Below are positions 48,837 to 58,785 of a DNA stretch of 64,000 nt, piece after piece (position 1 is the stretch's first letter; every line of letters starts with the position of its first letter). The notes under the pieces were generated by a model. That model saw only the letters and a program-made list of their open reading frames with translations, made no database searches and was not told the origin of the DNA. The DNA is taken from positions 895,698 through 959,697 of the forward strand of contig SIJG01000026.1 of assembly GCA_023374025.1 (NCBI GenBank), given 5' to 3'. Made by a program: the position numbers and the translations under genes. This DNA is from Heterodera schachtii. Taxonomy: Eukaryota > Nematoda > Chromadorea > Rhabditida > Heteroderidae.

Positions 48837-49116
48837 ATCACAAATTGCACTTCAACTGCTCAATTCGATCAATCGAATAAATGCAGAAAAACAACAAGGA
48901 AGTTTGAATTGGCCTGCGGGCAAAATACAGATAAAACTAAGTCTGACTTTTATTAAAACTCTAATTGTTGTGTTATTTTTTACTCTGTATCAGCCAAAAT
49001 TTTCATCATTCACTTCGCCTGTGGGCAAAATACTGATCAAAAACCCTACTATAACCCAAATACTGTAATTCTATCAAAAAAAAAATTGTTTCGATCAAAC
49101 TCTAACCTCAGATCAT
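48837..49116 (+). other. Non-coding sequence downstream of gag
   Basis: Two copies of the 19-bp motif lie here (48912 and 49017). Protease or reverse transcriptase sequence would be expected after gag in a complete element but is absent. Confidence 0.55.
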
Positions 49117-49122
49117 TTTATT
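49117..49122 (-). promoter_or_regulatory. Poly(A) signal on the minus strand
   Basis: AATAAA on the minus strand lies about 13 bases beyond the stop codon of the candidate terminal exon at 49136-49330. This distance is short but common in compact nematode genes, and it supports the exon. Confidence 0.45.
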
Positions 49123-49135
49123 TGAATAAAAATGA

Positions 49136-49330
49136 TTAATCCATATCAGTTTCATCCAAATTGATCACCATCGGACCATCTTTCTTCGTTTTCGGGACTG
49201 GCACCCGCCCTTCTGCCTTCTGCCTAGCCCGCTGCTCTCGCCGCTGAGACGCAAGCTGCTCCTTGCTAGTGGTCCTCTCCTCTCGTCCACTAAACTTCAA
49301 TTCCGAAACGAATTCCCAAACAGCAATTTT
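49136..49330 (-). CDS. Candidate 3'-terminal exon of an unrecognised protein
   Basis: The minus-strand frame is open from just after an AG (RC of 49331-49332) to the stop TAA at 49138-49136. The 64 codons show strong coding character in an A/T-rich region: WEFVSELKFSGREERTTSKE, then a charged Arg/Gln/Lys-rich helix-like stretch, then VPVPKTKKDGPMVINLDETD at the end. There is no methionine start, which suits a terminal exon. An AATAAA lies just downstream. The product is hydrophilic with an acidic tail; no family was recognised. It sits between copies of the 19-bp motif, so it could be a host gene invaded by, or captured in, the retroelement region. Confidence 0.5.
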   Translation of the reverse strand, partial: KIAVWEFVSELKFSGREERTTSKEQLASQRREQRARQKAEGRVPVPKTKKDGPMVINLDETDMD

Positions 49331-49362
49331 CTGAGCTTAATTAATTCACTTTATTTTTCAGC

Positions 49363-49427
49363 AACATCATGGCTCAGTGGCTTCAAAATCGTTTTTAAAG
49401 GGCCAGGTTCGATGCCACTCCATGTTG
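49363..49427 (+). ncRNA. tRNA-like segment / SINE head
   Basis: Box A, TGGCTCAGTGG (49370-49380), is identical to that at 25780. Box B, GGTTCGATGCC (49406-49416), has one change from consensus. AACAT (49363-49367) can pair with ATGTT (49422-49426), like the outer acceptor stem. The whole is 65 bases, shorter than a tRNA, and the inner arms fold poorly. It is probably tRNA-derived and not a working tRNA. A 19-bp motif copy starts 8 bases after it. Confidence 0.5.
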
Positions 49428-49633
49428 AAGGTTGGCCTGCGGGCCCAATACTGACTCAAATGCTATTTTTAAGCTCTAAACCGCCAAAATAGATAGGTTT
49501 TCTGGCTCTAAAAAAACCAAAAGTAGGCACTAATAACTCAAATTACCCCATTTTGAGTTAAAAAAAAATAGTAGAAAAAGACTAAAAATATTATCCCTAA
49601 TTAATAATAATTAATTCATTCCCTCTTTTTTAC

Positions 49634-49782
49634 CATTTCCATTGTTTGCTAATGCTTCGCAATTGCTTTTGGTTTTTGGGTGCAATTCCGCTGCTATTTT
49701 TGCGTCAATTGCCTTTCGCTGGGCCTCCAATCATTCCAATTCATTTCCATCGTCGCACATGCAAAAGAGGGCCAATGATTGT
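49634..49782 (-). pseudogene. Candidate internal exon on the minus strand, with an in-frame stop
   Basis: The block is bordered by a good acceptor-like sequence (CCTTTCCATTTTAG before 49782) and a GTAAAA donor-like sequence at 49633. One frame reads SLALFCMCDDGNELE, then TGA (49733-49731), then LEAQRKAIDAKIAAELHPKT. The Ala/Lys/Glu-rich part looks like real protein. The TGA could come from a Trp or Arg codon, which would make this a decayed exon. Its phase does not join directly to the exon at 49136-49330 with the borders given, so another exon or other borders would be needed. The family was not recognised. Confidence 0.35.
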
Positions 49783-50546
49783 CTAAAATGGAAAGGATTA
49801 TGGCAATTTTATTTTACAATTGCCAAAAAGGGCTTATTTTCAAAAAGAAATTAGGCCAGATTTTAGTCAATTTGTTTATTTATTTTGTGCGTTTCCAAAA
49901 GGTTCAAATAAAGAGTAAAAGTATAATAAATTTTTAAGCAGTTTTTTTAAAAGGCACCAAATCACTTTTACAAAAATCAAATCCGTTATAAGAGAACCAA
50001 AAAAAAACCTGATTGGACGAATTGGAGTCGAAAAATGTGCAGCGCCAATGCAGTGCCCCCCCCCCGCAAAACCCCAGCGCGAGTCCAATCTCGGCAAAAA
50101 AAAATGCTAATTGGACTGCGCTTCCAAGCCAATTATTTTTTCTTTCGATTTAATTTCATTTTCTTTTCATTTCTCTTCCTTAATTATGCTTACACTTAAT
50201 AATTATATTTTAAAAATTATTTTTCCATTTTTTTTTATTTACTTGCTTATTCTATTTATTAACATTTCGCCAAACTTTTCGTTCCAATCAATTCACTAAA
50301 TTTAAACTGTGTCGTCCGACGGAAAATTATTTTTTGCTTTTTATTCATTTATAATCAACTTTTAAAATTAATTTTTTATTTTTTCGAAATCTTTAACTTA
50401 ATTAAGAGCCTAAAAATAATAATTAAAAATTCATTATAACTTTCTAATTCCAAAAATGTTTAAAATAAAAATCACCACTAAGTACTCTTTTTTTCTCTCC
50501 TTTACATTAATTTTGACTTAATCTTCTGAAACAATCTACTGAGAAT
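49783..50546. other. Mixed sequence with a GC-rich hairpin-prone spot
   Basis: At 50008-50125 there are GATTGGACGAATTGG, CGAGTCCAATC and TTGGACTGCGC, which can pair with one another, around a run of C at about 50054-50064. It may be a small fold-back element. No gene is seen in the rest. Confidence 0.4.
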
Positions 50547-50565
50547 GCCTGCGGGCACAATACAA

Positions 50566-50939
50566 ATTCGTGATGTAACAAATAGAAGTGGGAAAATAAG
50601 GAATTTGTTTTGTTTTCCCCACATTTTTTACCAATTTGTTTTGCACATTTCTGTCAAATGTTGCACTCTTCCCTTTCCCACCGATTTTTTTCTTCTCTCC
50701 CTACCTTTTTCACATCTTTACCTTTTTGACTCAGACAGCCAGTGATGGCCTTTGAAGCATTAATTTTATTCCTCTCCATCTGAGCAGGAGACGACCGCCC
50801 TTCGTCTCTTCCTTATTTGTCTGCCGTCGCAAACATTACACATACACACATTCATCCTGACTGGCAAACACACCACTAGACATTTTATTCACACAAAAAT
50901 CCTTCATTTCATTTTATCTCTCTGTTTTTGATTTAATAA
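50566..50939. other. Pyrimidine-rich sequence upstream of a candidate exon
   Basis: The stretch is rich in C and T (for example CTTCTCTCCCTACC near 50692) and less A/T-rich than the background. Promoter, intron or LTR origin cannot be decided. Confidence 0.35.
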
Positions 50940-51062
50940 ATCTTACAAAATCAGTCAACATTATGCGCGTACGACAAAAACACCCGCACCATTGAACATT
51001 TTTACGTCTACGATATTTTTAGGGTTAACAAATTGCCCTTCATTATCGCGCTTGTATGTTGA
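50940..51062 (+). CDS. Candidate exon fragment with GC-rich third positions, unrecognised
   Basis: The frame opens after a TAA and runs to a TGA at 51060-51062. In the middle, codons such as GCG TAC GAC, ACC CGC ACC and GTC TAC GAT end in G or C far more often than anything nearby, which marks true coding sequence. The peptide includes YDKNTRTIEHFYVYDIF and a hydrophobic end KLPFIIALV. An acceptor-like TTACAAAATCAG lies at 50943-50954. A GTAAGC donor-like word lies at 51079-51084, beyond the stop, so either a frameshift or stop has broken the exon, or the splice point is elsewhere. No family was recognised. Confidence 0.35.
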   Translation: MLQNQSTLCAYDKNTRTIEHFYVYDIFRVNKLPFIIALVC

Positions 51063-52429
51063 CCGAATTTGGAAACGGGTAAGCATTTTTATAGTATATC
51101 TAAATTTTATAGAAAAAGTTGACAAAGGAGTCTGTCTTGAGGGCCGCAGCGTTGGGCCAATTCATAAAACAGGGCATGCAAAGCATACCGCGCAAAATGA
51201 AATATGCAAAAAAAAGCGAAAAAATGTGAACCAAAAGTATAAAATTGGCCAATTCGAGTCTGTCAGATTGACTTATCGGCGGATATACATAATGGGCGGA
51301 AGCCTAGATTAAGCCTCGGCTTTGTTCTAAGGGACAGTATAATGGGGGAAATAGATAAGACAAAGTATGGGCTAGGATTAAGCATACGTCTGGAATATGT
51401 TAGAACCTATATTTACGTGACATTACGATATTTATTTATAAAAAAATAAACAACTTTTTAATGTATAAGATTTTTTCATGCTTTCATTACCAATGCTAAT
51501 TTAGCAGTTATGTATTTATTACTGATCAAAACAAAAAGACCTTACTGGGCACTACTCTATTATCCGATCATCCTTATATTCGATACAATAAATAGAGACC
51601 GGAAAAATATGCAAAAATAGTTTTTATAAAAAGCTGATTTTCTAATTCGGGGCAGTGATATTACGTATAGGTTCGAAATTTTGAAGAAAAATATTTTTGC
51701 ACAAGGCCTACTCTTCTGCAAAATTTCACAATTTTCGACTGGCATTAAAATTCATATAAAATCGCTTAGCCATAAAAAATCCCGCCTGCTTAAAGTTTAC
51801 AAGTTGGATGTAACCCTAATACCCGCCCACCCGTTTTCATCTGCATGTGGTATTCTGAATGACGCACAGGAATTGAAGGGTCGTCACCATTGGCAATTCC
51901 ATTGAACAGTAAATATTTACGCAGCGGTTGTTTGAAACTGTAAAAAAGTGAAAAACGTCATTTTTGTAAAAGGGTCTTAAGGCTACAGCCAAAATTTTCA
52001 AATTTACCCGAAAAATAATTTTAAAAATATGAATTATAAAAATTAAATACTACAGAGACTTTTTTGTCTATGAATTTGTTTGTATTATTTATCAAAGTTG
52101 AAACCAAAAACAAAAGGTTAACCCAAAAATTTTAGGGAGTTATTTGATATATAAATGAAAAATAATTTCAGCATCCAAAAAAGGCCCAATATTCTTTGTT
52201 GTTATTTAATTGTTTTTATTCAAATAATTAATCTCCATCGTTCAGTGTACCTGTCAATGTTGTGCCAAATTACATTGATATGTGAAAACAACAATATTTA
52301 ACCGTTCTCCTTAAGCAAAACCAAAAATGAATTAAGAATTTTTAATAAATTGCACTATTATTTCATTGTAAATCATTCAAATTAACAGAAAAATATAGAA
52401 AATGGAATCATGTCAAAAATAGACCAGGA
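51063..52429. other. Less A/T-rich sequence, possible gene remains
   Basis: The open frames 50992-51312 and 51681-51905 (plus) have no known domains. The second ends in a GC-richer stretch reading SSACGILNDAQELKGRHHWQ, which could be an exon scrap. From about 51910 the sequence returns to the A/T background. Confidence 0.35.
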
Positions 52430-53990
52430 ATAAAAAAGGCCAATATGTTAATTGATCTCAATGTAAAAAACTGCCGAAATATAACATAAAAGGCAAAAAA
52501 CCCAATGATTAATTTGTTTTTAAGCAATTGTTACAAATTTTAAATCACAAAATTTTTGCAGGAAAATATTTGAAAAAGAATTAATAATTTTAATCCATTT
52601 TTTAGCCAAAAAAAACTTGTTATGAATTTGTACACAATGCCAAAAAAAGACTAATATGTCAATTGATCTTGGTGTAAAAATTGTCGAAATATAACCGAAA
52701 GGCAAAAAAACCTAATCATTAATTTGTTTTTAAACAATAGCAACAAATTTTCAATCACAAAATTTTGCAGGAAAATATTTGAAAAAGAATTAATACTTTT
52801 AATCCATTTTTTGCCAAAAAAACTTGTTCTGAATTTGTACACAATACCAAAAGAAAAGACTAATATGTCAATTGATCTTGGTGTAAAACTATCAAAATAT
52901 AACCGAAAGGCAAAAAAACCTAATCATTAATTTGTTTTTAAGCAATAGCAACAAATTTTCAATCACAAAATTTTTGCAGGAAAATATTTGAAAAAGGATT
53001 AATAATTTTAATCCATTTTTCGCCAAAAAAAACTTGTTCTGAATTTGTACACAATGCCAAAAAAAGGCTAATATGTCAATTGATCTTGGTGTAAAAACTG
53101 TCGAAATATAACCGAAAGGCAAAAAACCTAATCATTAATTTGTTTTTAAGCAATAGCAACAAATTTTCAATCATAAAATTTTTGCAGGAAAATATTTGAA
53201 AAAGAATTAATAATTTTAATCCATTTTTCGCCAAAAAAAACTTGTTCTGAATTTGTACACAATGCCAAAAAAAGGCTAATATGTCAATTGATCTTGGTGT
53301 AAAAACTGTCGAAATATAACCGAAAGGCAAAAAACCTAATCATTAATTTGTTTTTAAGCAATAGCAACAAATTTTCAATCATAAAATTTTTGCAGGAAAA
53401 TATTTGAAAAAGAATTAATAATTTTAATCCATTTTTTGCCAAAAAAACTTGTTCTGAATTTGTACACAATACCAAAAGAAAAGACTAATATGTCAATTGA
53501 TCTTGGTGTAAAACTATCGAAATATAACCGAAAGGCAAAAAAACCTAATCATTAATTTGTTTTTAAGCAATAGCAACAAATTTTCAATCACAAAATTTTT
53601 GCAGGAAAATATTTGAAAAAGGATTAATAATTTTAATCCATTTTTCGCCAAAAAAAACTTGTTCTGAATTTGTACACAATGCCAAAAAAAGGCTAATATG
53701 TCAATTGATCTTGGTGTAAAAACTGTCGAAATATAACCGAAAGGCAAAAAACCTAATCATTAATTTGTTTTTAAGCAATAGCAACAAATTTTCAATCATA
53801 AAATTTTTGCAGGAAAATATTTGAAAAAGAATTAATAATTTTAATCCATTTTTCGCCAAAAAAAACTTGTTCTGAATTTGTACACAATGCCAAAAAAAGG
53901 CTAATATGTCAATTGATCTTGGTGTAAAAACTGTCGAAATATAACCGAAAGGCAAAAAACCTAATCATTAATTTGTTTTAAGCAATACCA
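52430..53990 (-). repeat. 208-bp satellite with three-unit higher-order repeat
   Basis: The marker CAGGAAAATATTTGAAAAAG occurs at 52559, 52768, 52977, 53185, 53393, 53602 and 53810, giving steps of 208-209 bp and about 7.5 units. The first unit is more diverged. Units 2-3-4 are repeated as units 5-6-7: units 2 and 5 share ACCAAAAGAAAAGACTAAT and GTAAAACTATC, units 3 and 6 share AAAAAGGATTAAT, and units 4 and 7 share AAAAAGAATTAAT with TTTTTCGCC. The higher-order period is therefore 625 bp. Minus-strand open frames of 60-84 residues (such as 53076-53330) repeat the same peptide, but the period is not a multiple of three and no start or domain supports a gene. Confidence 0.95.
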
Positions 53991-56023
53991 AAAAAATCTC
54001 CAAATTTAAATAAAAATTTTTAATGTTAACATTCTAATTGACATTTAAAATGATATAATTTTAAAAAATTAGATCAAATTATTTATCATTTTTAACCAAT
54101 GTGATGGCTATATCTAGATATTAAATGTATTATAAATTTATTTATTTTTTCATTTTTTTTTTTGTAAAACAATAAAATCATAATTTATCCAAACTAATCT
54201 AATTAATCTAATTAATTCAATCTGGTATTAAAAGTAGATCTATGTATCCTCTTTATCTTATGTATTAAACGTAAATTCCAAAAATTAAAAAATATATAAA
54301 TTTTTACTTATTCAAACTATATTAAATTAAATGAATGTAACAAATTAATTTATATAATACAAGTTCCATTTAAATACTAACTGCAAATTTTTCCACCCTG
54401 TTATAATATTTTTTAAATTTATTACCATAAAACTAATTTTTATTTTAAAATAATATTATAAAATAAAATAATAATATTAATTAAGGAAATAAGTAAATAA
54501 ATTATCGAACTTGTGAAAAAATATTTAACAATTCATGATAGCAATTGTTCGTCATAGCCGAGAAATGGTTGAAAAATGATAATGAGGTCTTATAAATTTT
54601 TGAATTAAATCAATTGATTAATTTAATGTATAATTAAAAAAGTACGTTGAAATAATTCAAATGATATTTTTGTTGTAATCAAAGCATCAAATTAATCCTT
54701 ATGAATTTTTAAAAAATAATTATTATTCAAACAATGTAAAAAACTGTATGTAAGTTTTTAGTTTGAAGGTTAATAGATAAATAGAATTTGTTTTCAATTT
54801 TATTTTTATATGAATGTTAGAAAAACAAAGTAATTTTGAAGAAAATATAGAATGAAGTAAAAGATCCAATAGTAAGTGGCCCTTTTTATTTTTATGTTAC
54901 TGATTATTAATAAATAATAAAATACAACATCCAAAAAAATATTTTAAAAATAAAATAAGATGCACTTAAATATTTAAAAAAAGTAAATTATTAATTTTTA
55001 ATAAATAGTATTAATAATAAAAAATAATTCTAATAATTTGAAATTAATAAAATAAATAAAATAGATAAAATTAAATAATAATAATAATTGAGTAAAAATA
55101 TTTGACTGTTAATTTGAATTTTTTTTAATATAAAATAAATAATAAGATTTTTATTAAAATAAATAATAATTTTGAAAGATTTAATTGCCGCATAATAGAT
55201 ATAGATTGGTTGTATTCTGTATACTATTCTGAAGTCTTATCTATAAATGAATTAGATTAAAAAAATTCAATTAATTCATTAAAAAATTCTTATTTATTAA
55301 TTTTTTGAATTCTTACTTACAAATATTATTATTACTATTAAATATTAAATTTAATTGCTTTTTTTAAAATCCATAAAAATTTGAAGAATGAAGATATATT
55401 CATTAAAAATTAAAAAAAAATTAGACTTATTAAATAATTCTTTATTATTGTAATAAAAAAATCAATGGATATTGCATTTAAGCAGCATTATGATCAGCTG
55501 CAAAGAATCAAAAAAATAAAAAATTATTTTTAAATGAAAAACAATTAAAGGTAAAATATATTAATTATTAATCAAGGGAATCCAAGGAAATGACTGAAAA
55601 AACATACGACTGAGCAAGAGATTAAAAAAAGTAAAAAGATATAAAAGAAATTATTATTTTTCAATTTTACAATTATTTTAATAAACGAGATGAAGTAAAT
55701 GAATGATTAAAATATTAAATGATTTTACTAAAATTAAACAGGAGAATTTTATAGCAAAAAATAACATTAATAATTTAATTAAATATTATTAAAGAACACA
55801 AAAATTAATTAGCTAAATAAGAATATATTTATTTTGTATTTTAATTAATACGCCAAAGCAAGCCGGTTCGAAATCAAATAAATAAGAAAAATAAACTTTT
55901 TAAATAAATTAATGTTTAATTCTAATAAATATTGTAAAACTTTCTATTTAAATTGTTATTCATGCTTAATTTTAAACTCATTATTATTTAAATTGAAAAA
56001 TAAATTAAGTACAATAGTCTATA
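53991..56023. other. A-rich sequence without recognisable genes
   Basis: Nothing was recognised apart from low-complexity A/T sequence. Confidence 0.6.
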
Positions 56024-56230
56024 TACAGTGTGTTCCATTAGAATAAGGGCATCCTATTTTTGGGAGTTTGACCATTCCCATGAACCGATCGAGCTGAAAT
56101 TTTAACTGTAAGTAGCAATTCTGAAAATATTAAGATTCTAAAAGTGAGAAAGTGAAATGACAACGTAAAAAATTTTATCGAATTTTATTTCCAAGTTCGG
56201 GTGTTCCATTAATATAAGGACATTTTGGAA
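56024..56230 (+). mobile_element. Left inverted repeat of an IR/DR-type Tc1-like transposon
   Basis: TA, then CAGTGTGTTCCATTA (56026-56040), is a typical Tc1 end. The word GTGTTCCATTA, followed by G/A-ATAAGG(G/A)CAT, occurs at 56030 and again at 56201, in direct orientation 171 bp apart. Two direct repeats inside one long terminal repeat mark the IR/DR subgroup, in which each is a transposase binding site. The transposase gene and right repeat were not found downstream, so this is a solo end. Confidence 0.65.
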
Positions 56231-57065
56231 AACTGAGAAAAATCTCAACAACTACCAAAAACAAATGATAAAACAAGCTAAATAAGAAAGAAAAAATCTT
56301 TTTTCACATTTGTGTTTATTAAACAGAAAAAATTTTGCGGGTGAAAAAATGCTAAAATCTGAGTAAATTCGAAAAAAAAATTCTAGGGGGTTGGGAAAAA
56401 TTTTATCTAGAAGATGAATATGACGAACAGAAAGAGGATTTTCTTTGACAATGTAGTGTAATTTTTTTGTTTAGTTATAGTCTGAAAATTTTGTATGTTT
56501 AGAATTTAATCTGACTTATTTAGATATAAGAAGGCACAAATTGAATATATTTTAATAAATTAATTCATTTATCAATATCTATGTATTTATATGTAGTCGA
56601 GAGCTGAAAGTTTTACCTTACAATTATAATTTAAATAGATGATTGTTTTGATACTGATTTCTGTTTTTATATCATTCATTTTTAATATAAAAGATATCTT
56701 ATATGGTCTTTAGGTTTATGTATGAAAAAGACCTTGTTTTCATATTTAAATATCGTATAAAATATTATTTGTCTAATTTTGTAATTTTGGTAAATATTTA
56801 TAAAATGTGCTTTGTAATTTTTATTTATTTTGAAGTAAATTTTGTAAAATTTACAGAAATATCTCTCTCAAATAATAGCATTTGTTTTTTCATTAAATAA
56901 TTCGGAAAAATTCTTTGGAATTTTTGATGGCACTAATAGTTGGCATATGTCAGCTAAAAAATTATTTGAAAAAGGTTAGCCGCAAAACACAAGAGAGAAA
57001 GGGAGAAAAAATATATATTAACATGAAATTTCAATCCCTATCCCTACTGATCTGAACGTAATAAT
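56231..57065. other. A/T-rich sequence, possibly degraded element interior
   Basis: This may include further Tc1-element interior, but no transposase motif was seen. The plus strand becomes T-rich from about 56450. The open frame 56703-56900 is hydrophobic low-complexity sequence and is not supported as a gene. Confidence 0.4.
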
Positions 57066-57180
57066 TAGGGCCAGGATTTTTAGTGGCGAAAAAATCCAAA
57101 ATAGGTACCTAATTGTGGCGAAAAATCGCGAAATAATGACGTAAATTTTCATATAGTAGTGTATTTTCTCAGAATTACGA
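57066..57180. mobile_element. Remnant of a GGCG/TAGG-type element
   Basis: TAGGGCCAGGATTTTTAGTG followed by GGCGAAAAA and ATAGGTACC words resembles the remnants near 32387 and 37725. No second end was identified. Confidence 0.3.
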
Positions 57181-57345
57181 AATTTCGAACTAAAAATTGC
57201 TCAAATTAATCATGGACAATAAAAATATCATTTGAAAATTTTATGTGTGTTTTGAATAAACTTTATAAAAATGAGGCATTTGATCAAAATAAGGCTTTTT
57301 TGCCTGCCAAATGAGGCTTTTGAAAATTTTAATCTGGCAGCCCTG
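57181..57345 (-). mobile_element. Truncated copy of the hAT element family of 25431-26609
   Basis: On the minus strand it begins CAGGGCTGCCAGATTAAAAT, then TTCAAAAGCCTCATTTGGCA and further GCCT(C/T)ATTTT words. This matches the left end of the 25431 element over about 90 bp with a few changes. The other end is missing and no 8-bp duplication could be confirmed. Confidence 0.75.
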
Positions 57346-57906
57346 ATTTTAGTCATCAATTAAAGCCTAAAATATTTATCATAGAAAATAAATAAATAAA
57401 CTATTCTAAAAAAATAAATGAAAGCAATTTTTTAAATTGTTTATGATTTTAAGAAAGTTCTTACAAATAATTGAGTTAGTTTTGAAGCAATTAAAAGGTT
57501 TTATTAGCTTACTTTTAGATTTTTTGTGGATTTTTTTAAAATTTTATCCGTTTCAAAGAATTATTGGCAAAAAATTTCGATTTAATGAAACTTTTTTTAT
57601 GCATAAAATTTGAATTATTTTTATATTTTGCCCTTTTTCTTAATGGAAATCGGTTTCTTTTTTAAACTATGGTTTTTAACCGCATTTTAATTTCCATATT
57701 CAAAAACTTAACAATGAAAGTTCTTTTTTGAACTCGCGTTTCCATTTGCGCAAATTTTTTCTTAAAATCTGGAAAAATATAAGCCTTCTTCTAATTCCAT
57801 GTTTCGCAATTTTCTTCATTTATAAATAATTTAAAAGCAAAAATTTCCTAAATTTCAATTGTATCACTAATTAATATTTTTTGCAAATGGAAAATGAAAT
57901 CACTTA
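57346..57906. other. A/T-rich sequence without recognisable genes
   Basis: No gene, repeat or element end was recognised in this stretch. Confidence 0.5.
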
Positions 57907-58311
57907 TCGTAAATGCTCTAATTATCGCCCAGTCTCTATTCATCTCGCAGTCTCCAATTATCCCCCCTTTCTGAGGAGTTTGAAAAATAATCCCCAGTCT
58001 CCATTTATCTCACATGGGGGATAAATGCAATTGTATTTTTCGAAAAATAATTTCTTTTAAAATTTTAATAAAAATTAATTAATTTAAAATCCAAATTCAT
58101 TTAAATGTTTAATAAACATGAAAAAAAAATACAGAAAAATCACTTACTTCCTTAACCTGAACTCACATCCCCCTCATAATGATGCCTCAGATTTCAAAAT
58201 GTTAAAAAAATAATCTCCCAGTCTCGATTTATCCCCCCGTACCTAATTATCCCCCCTTTTCTGAGGGGGTTGAAAAATAATCCCCTTGGGTGATAATTAG
58301 AGCATTTACGG
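57907..58311. mobile_element. TA-flanked MITE (mariner/Tc1-like), complete
   Basis: The left end TCGTAAATGCTCTAATTATC and right end GATAATTAGAGCATTTACGG are inverted copies that differ only at the outermost base. TA lies directly outside both ends (57905-57906 and 58312-58313). The 405 bp have no transposase. Inside are direct repeats on both sides: CCCAGTCTC followed by ATTTATC or ATTCATC, and CTGAGG(A/G)G-GTTTGAAAAATAATCCCC-type words near 57972 and 58260. Together with the inverted ends this gives a compound terminal structure. The TA duplication points to the Tc1/mariner superfamily. Confidence 0.85.
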
Positions 58312-58766
58312 TACTTATTAAAATGTCTTATATTATCTTTCAATTTTCTCTTTTATCTTTCGTTAAATTTCTTTTTATAATAATAATTTTAAAATTAATA
58401 AATTTTTTATTATTTTTTGGCCGGCAAACGGTGCAGCTATTAATAATTATTAATTTTTTACATACTAATGTAGACTATACATTTTTAATTCATTAAATCG
58501 AAAAATTTTAAAATTTATGATTTTGAATTTACTCACTTTTATATTTTATTGATTAATCAAAAACTTTAGTTTTTCCTTTATTTTTTAGTTTTATGAACTT
58601 TTAGTCAGTATGCATAATAAATGCAATTGGCCTGAAATTTTTGTGCTCTTGGACATTGTAATTTTATTTACATTTTTCTGAACATATTCAAACAAATTTT
58701 TCAAAATTTTTTATTATTTTTGTATAAGTTTTCGTGTTAAATATTTATTTTTATCTCGGAGGGTAA

Positions 58767-58785
58767 GTGTGTGTGTGTGTGTGTG
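58767..58785 (+). repeat. GT microsatellite
   Basis: This is an uninterrupted run of GT dinucleotides. It is potentially variable in length between individuals. Confidence 0.9.

Larger units (their letters stand above)
45971..50565 (+). repeat. Nine dispersed copies of a 19-bp motif, GCCTGCGGGCAAAATACAG
   Basis: Copies start at 45971, 46019, 46194, 47672, 47711, 48912, 49017, 49435 and 50547, all on the plus strand. Copies 2 to 6 are identical over 19 bases. The first diverges after AAAATA, and the last three have one to three changes. The core GCC-TGCG-GGC forms a 3-bp stem closed by C-G around TGCG, which as RNA is a C(UNCG)G tetraloop, an unusually stable loop class. Two copies lie inside the gag frame, three in the leader and four downstream. 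None was seen elsewhere in the window. The function is unknown; an RNA packaging or processing signal is an inference. Confidence 0.9.

Noticed and set aside
49642..49854. Plus-strand open frame of 70 codons
   Set aside because: The opposite strand has better protein-like composition and splice-like borders; taken as a shadow.
25431..50565. CRISPR array or bacterial operon
   Set aside because: The dispersed motifs have no regular spacing with unique spacers, and nothing in the window is prokaryotic in organisation.
52892..53955. Repeated minus-strand open frames with almost the same peptide
   Set aside because: They are translations of the 208-bp satellite. The period shifts frame, and there is no domain, splice signal or codon bias.
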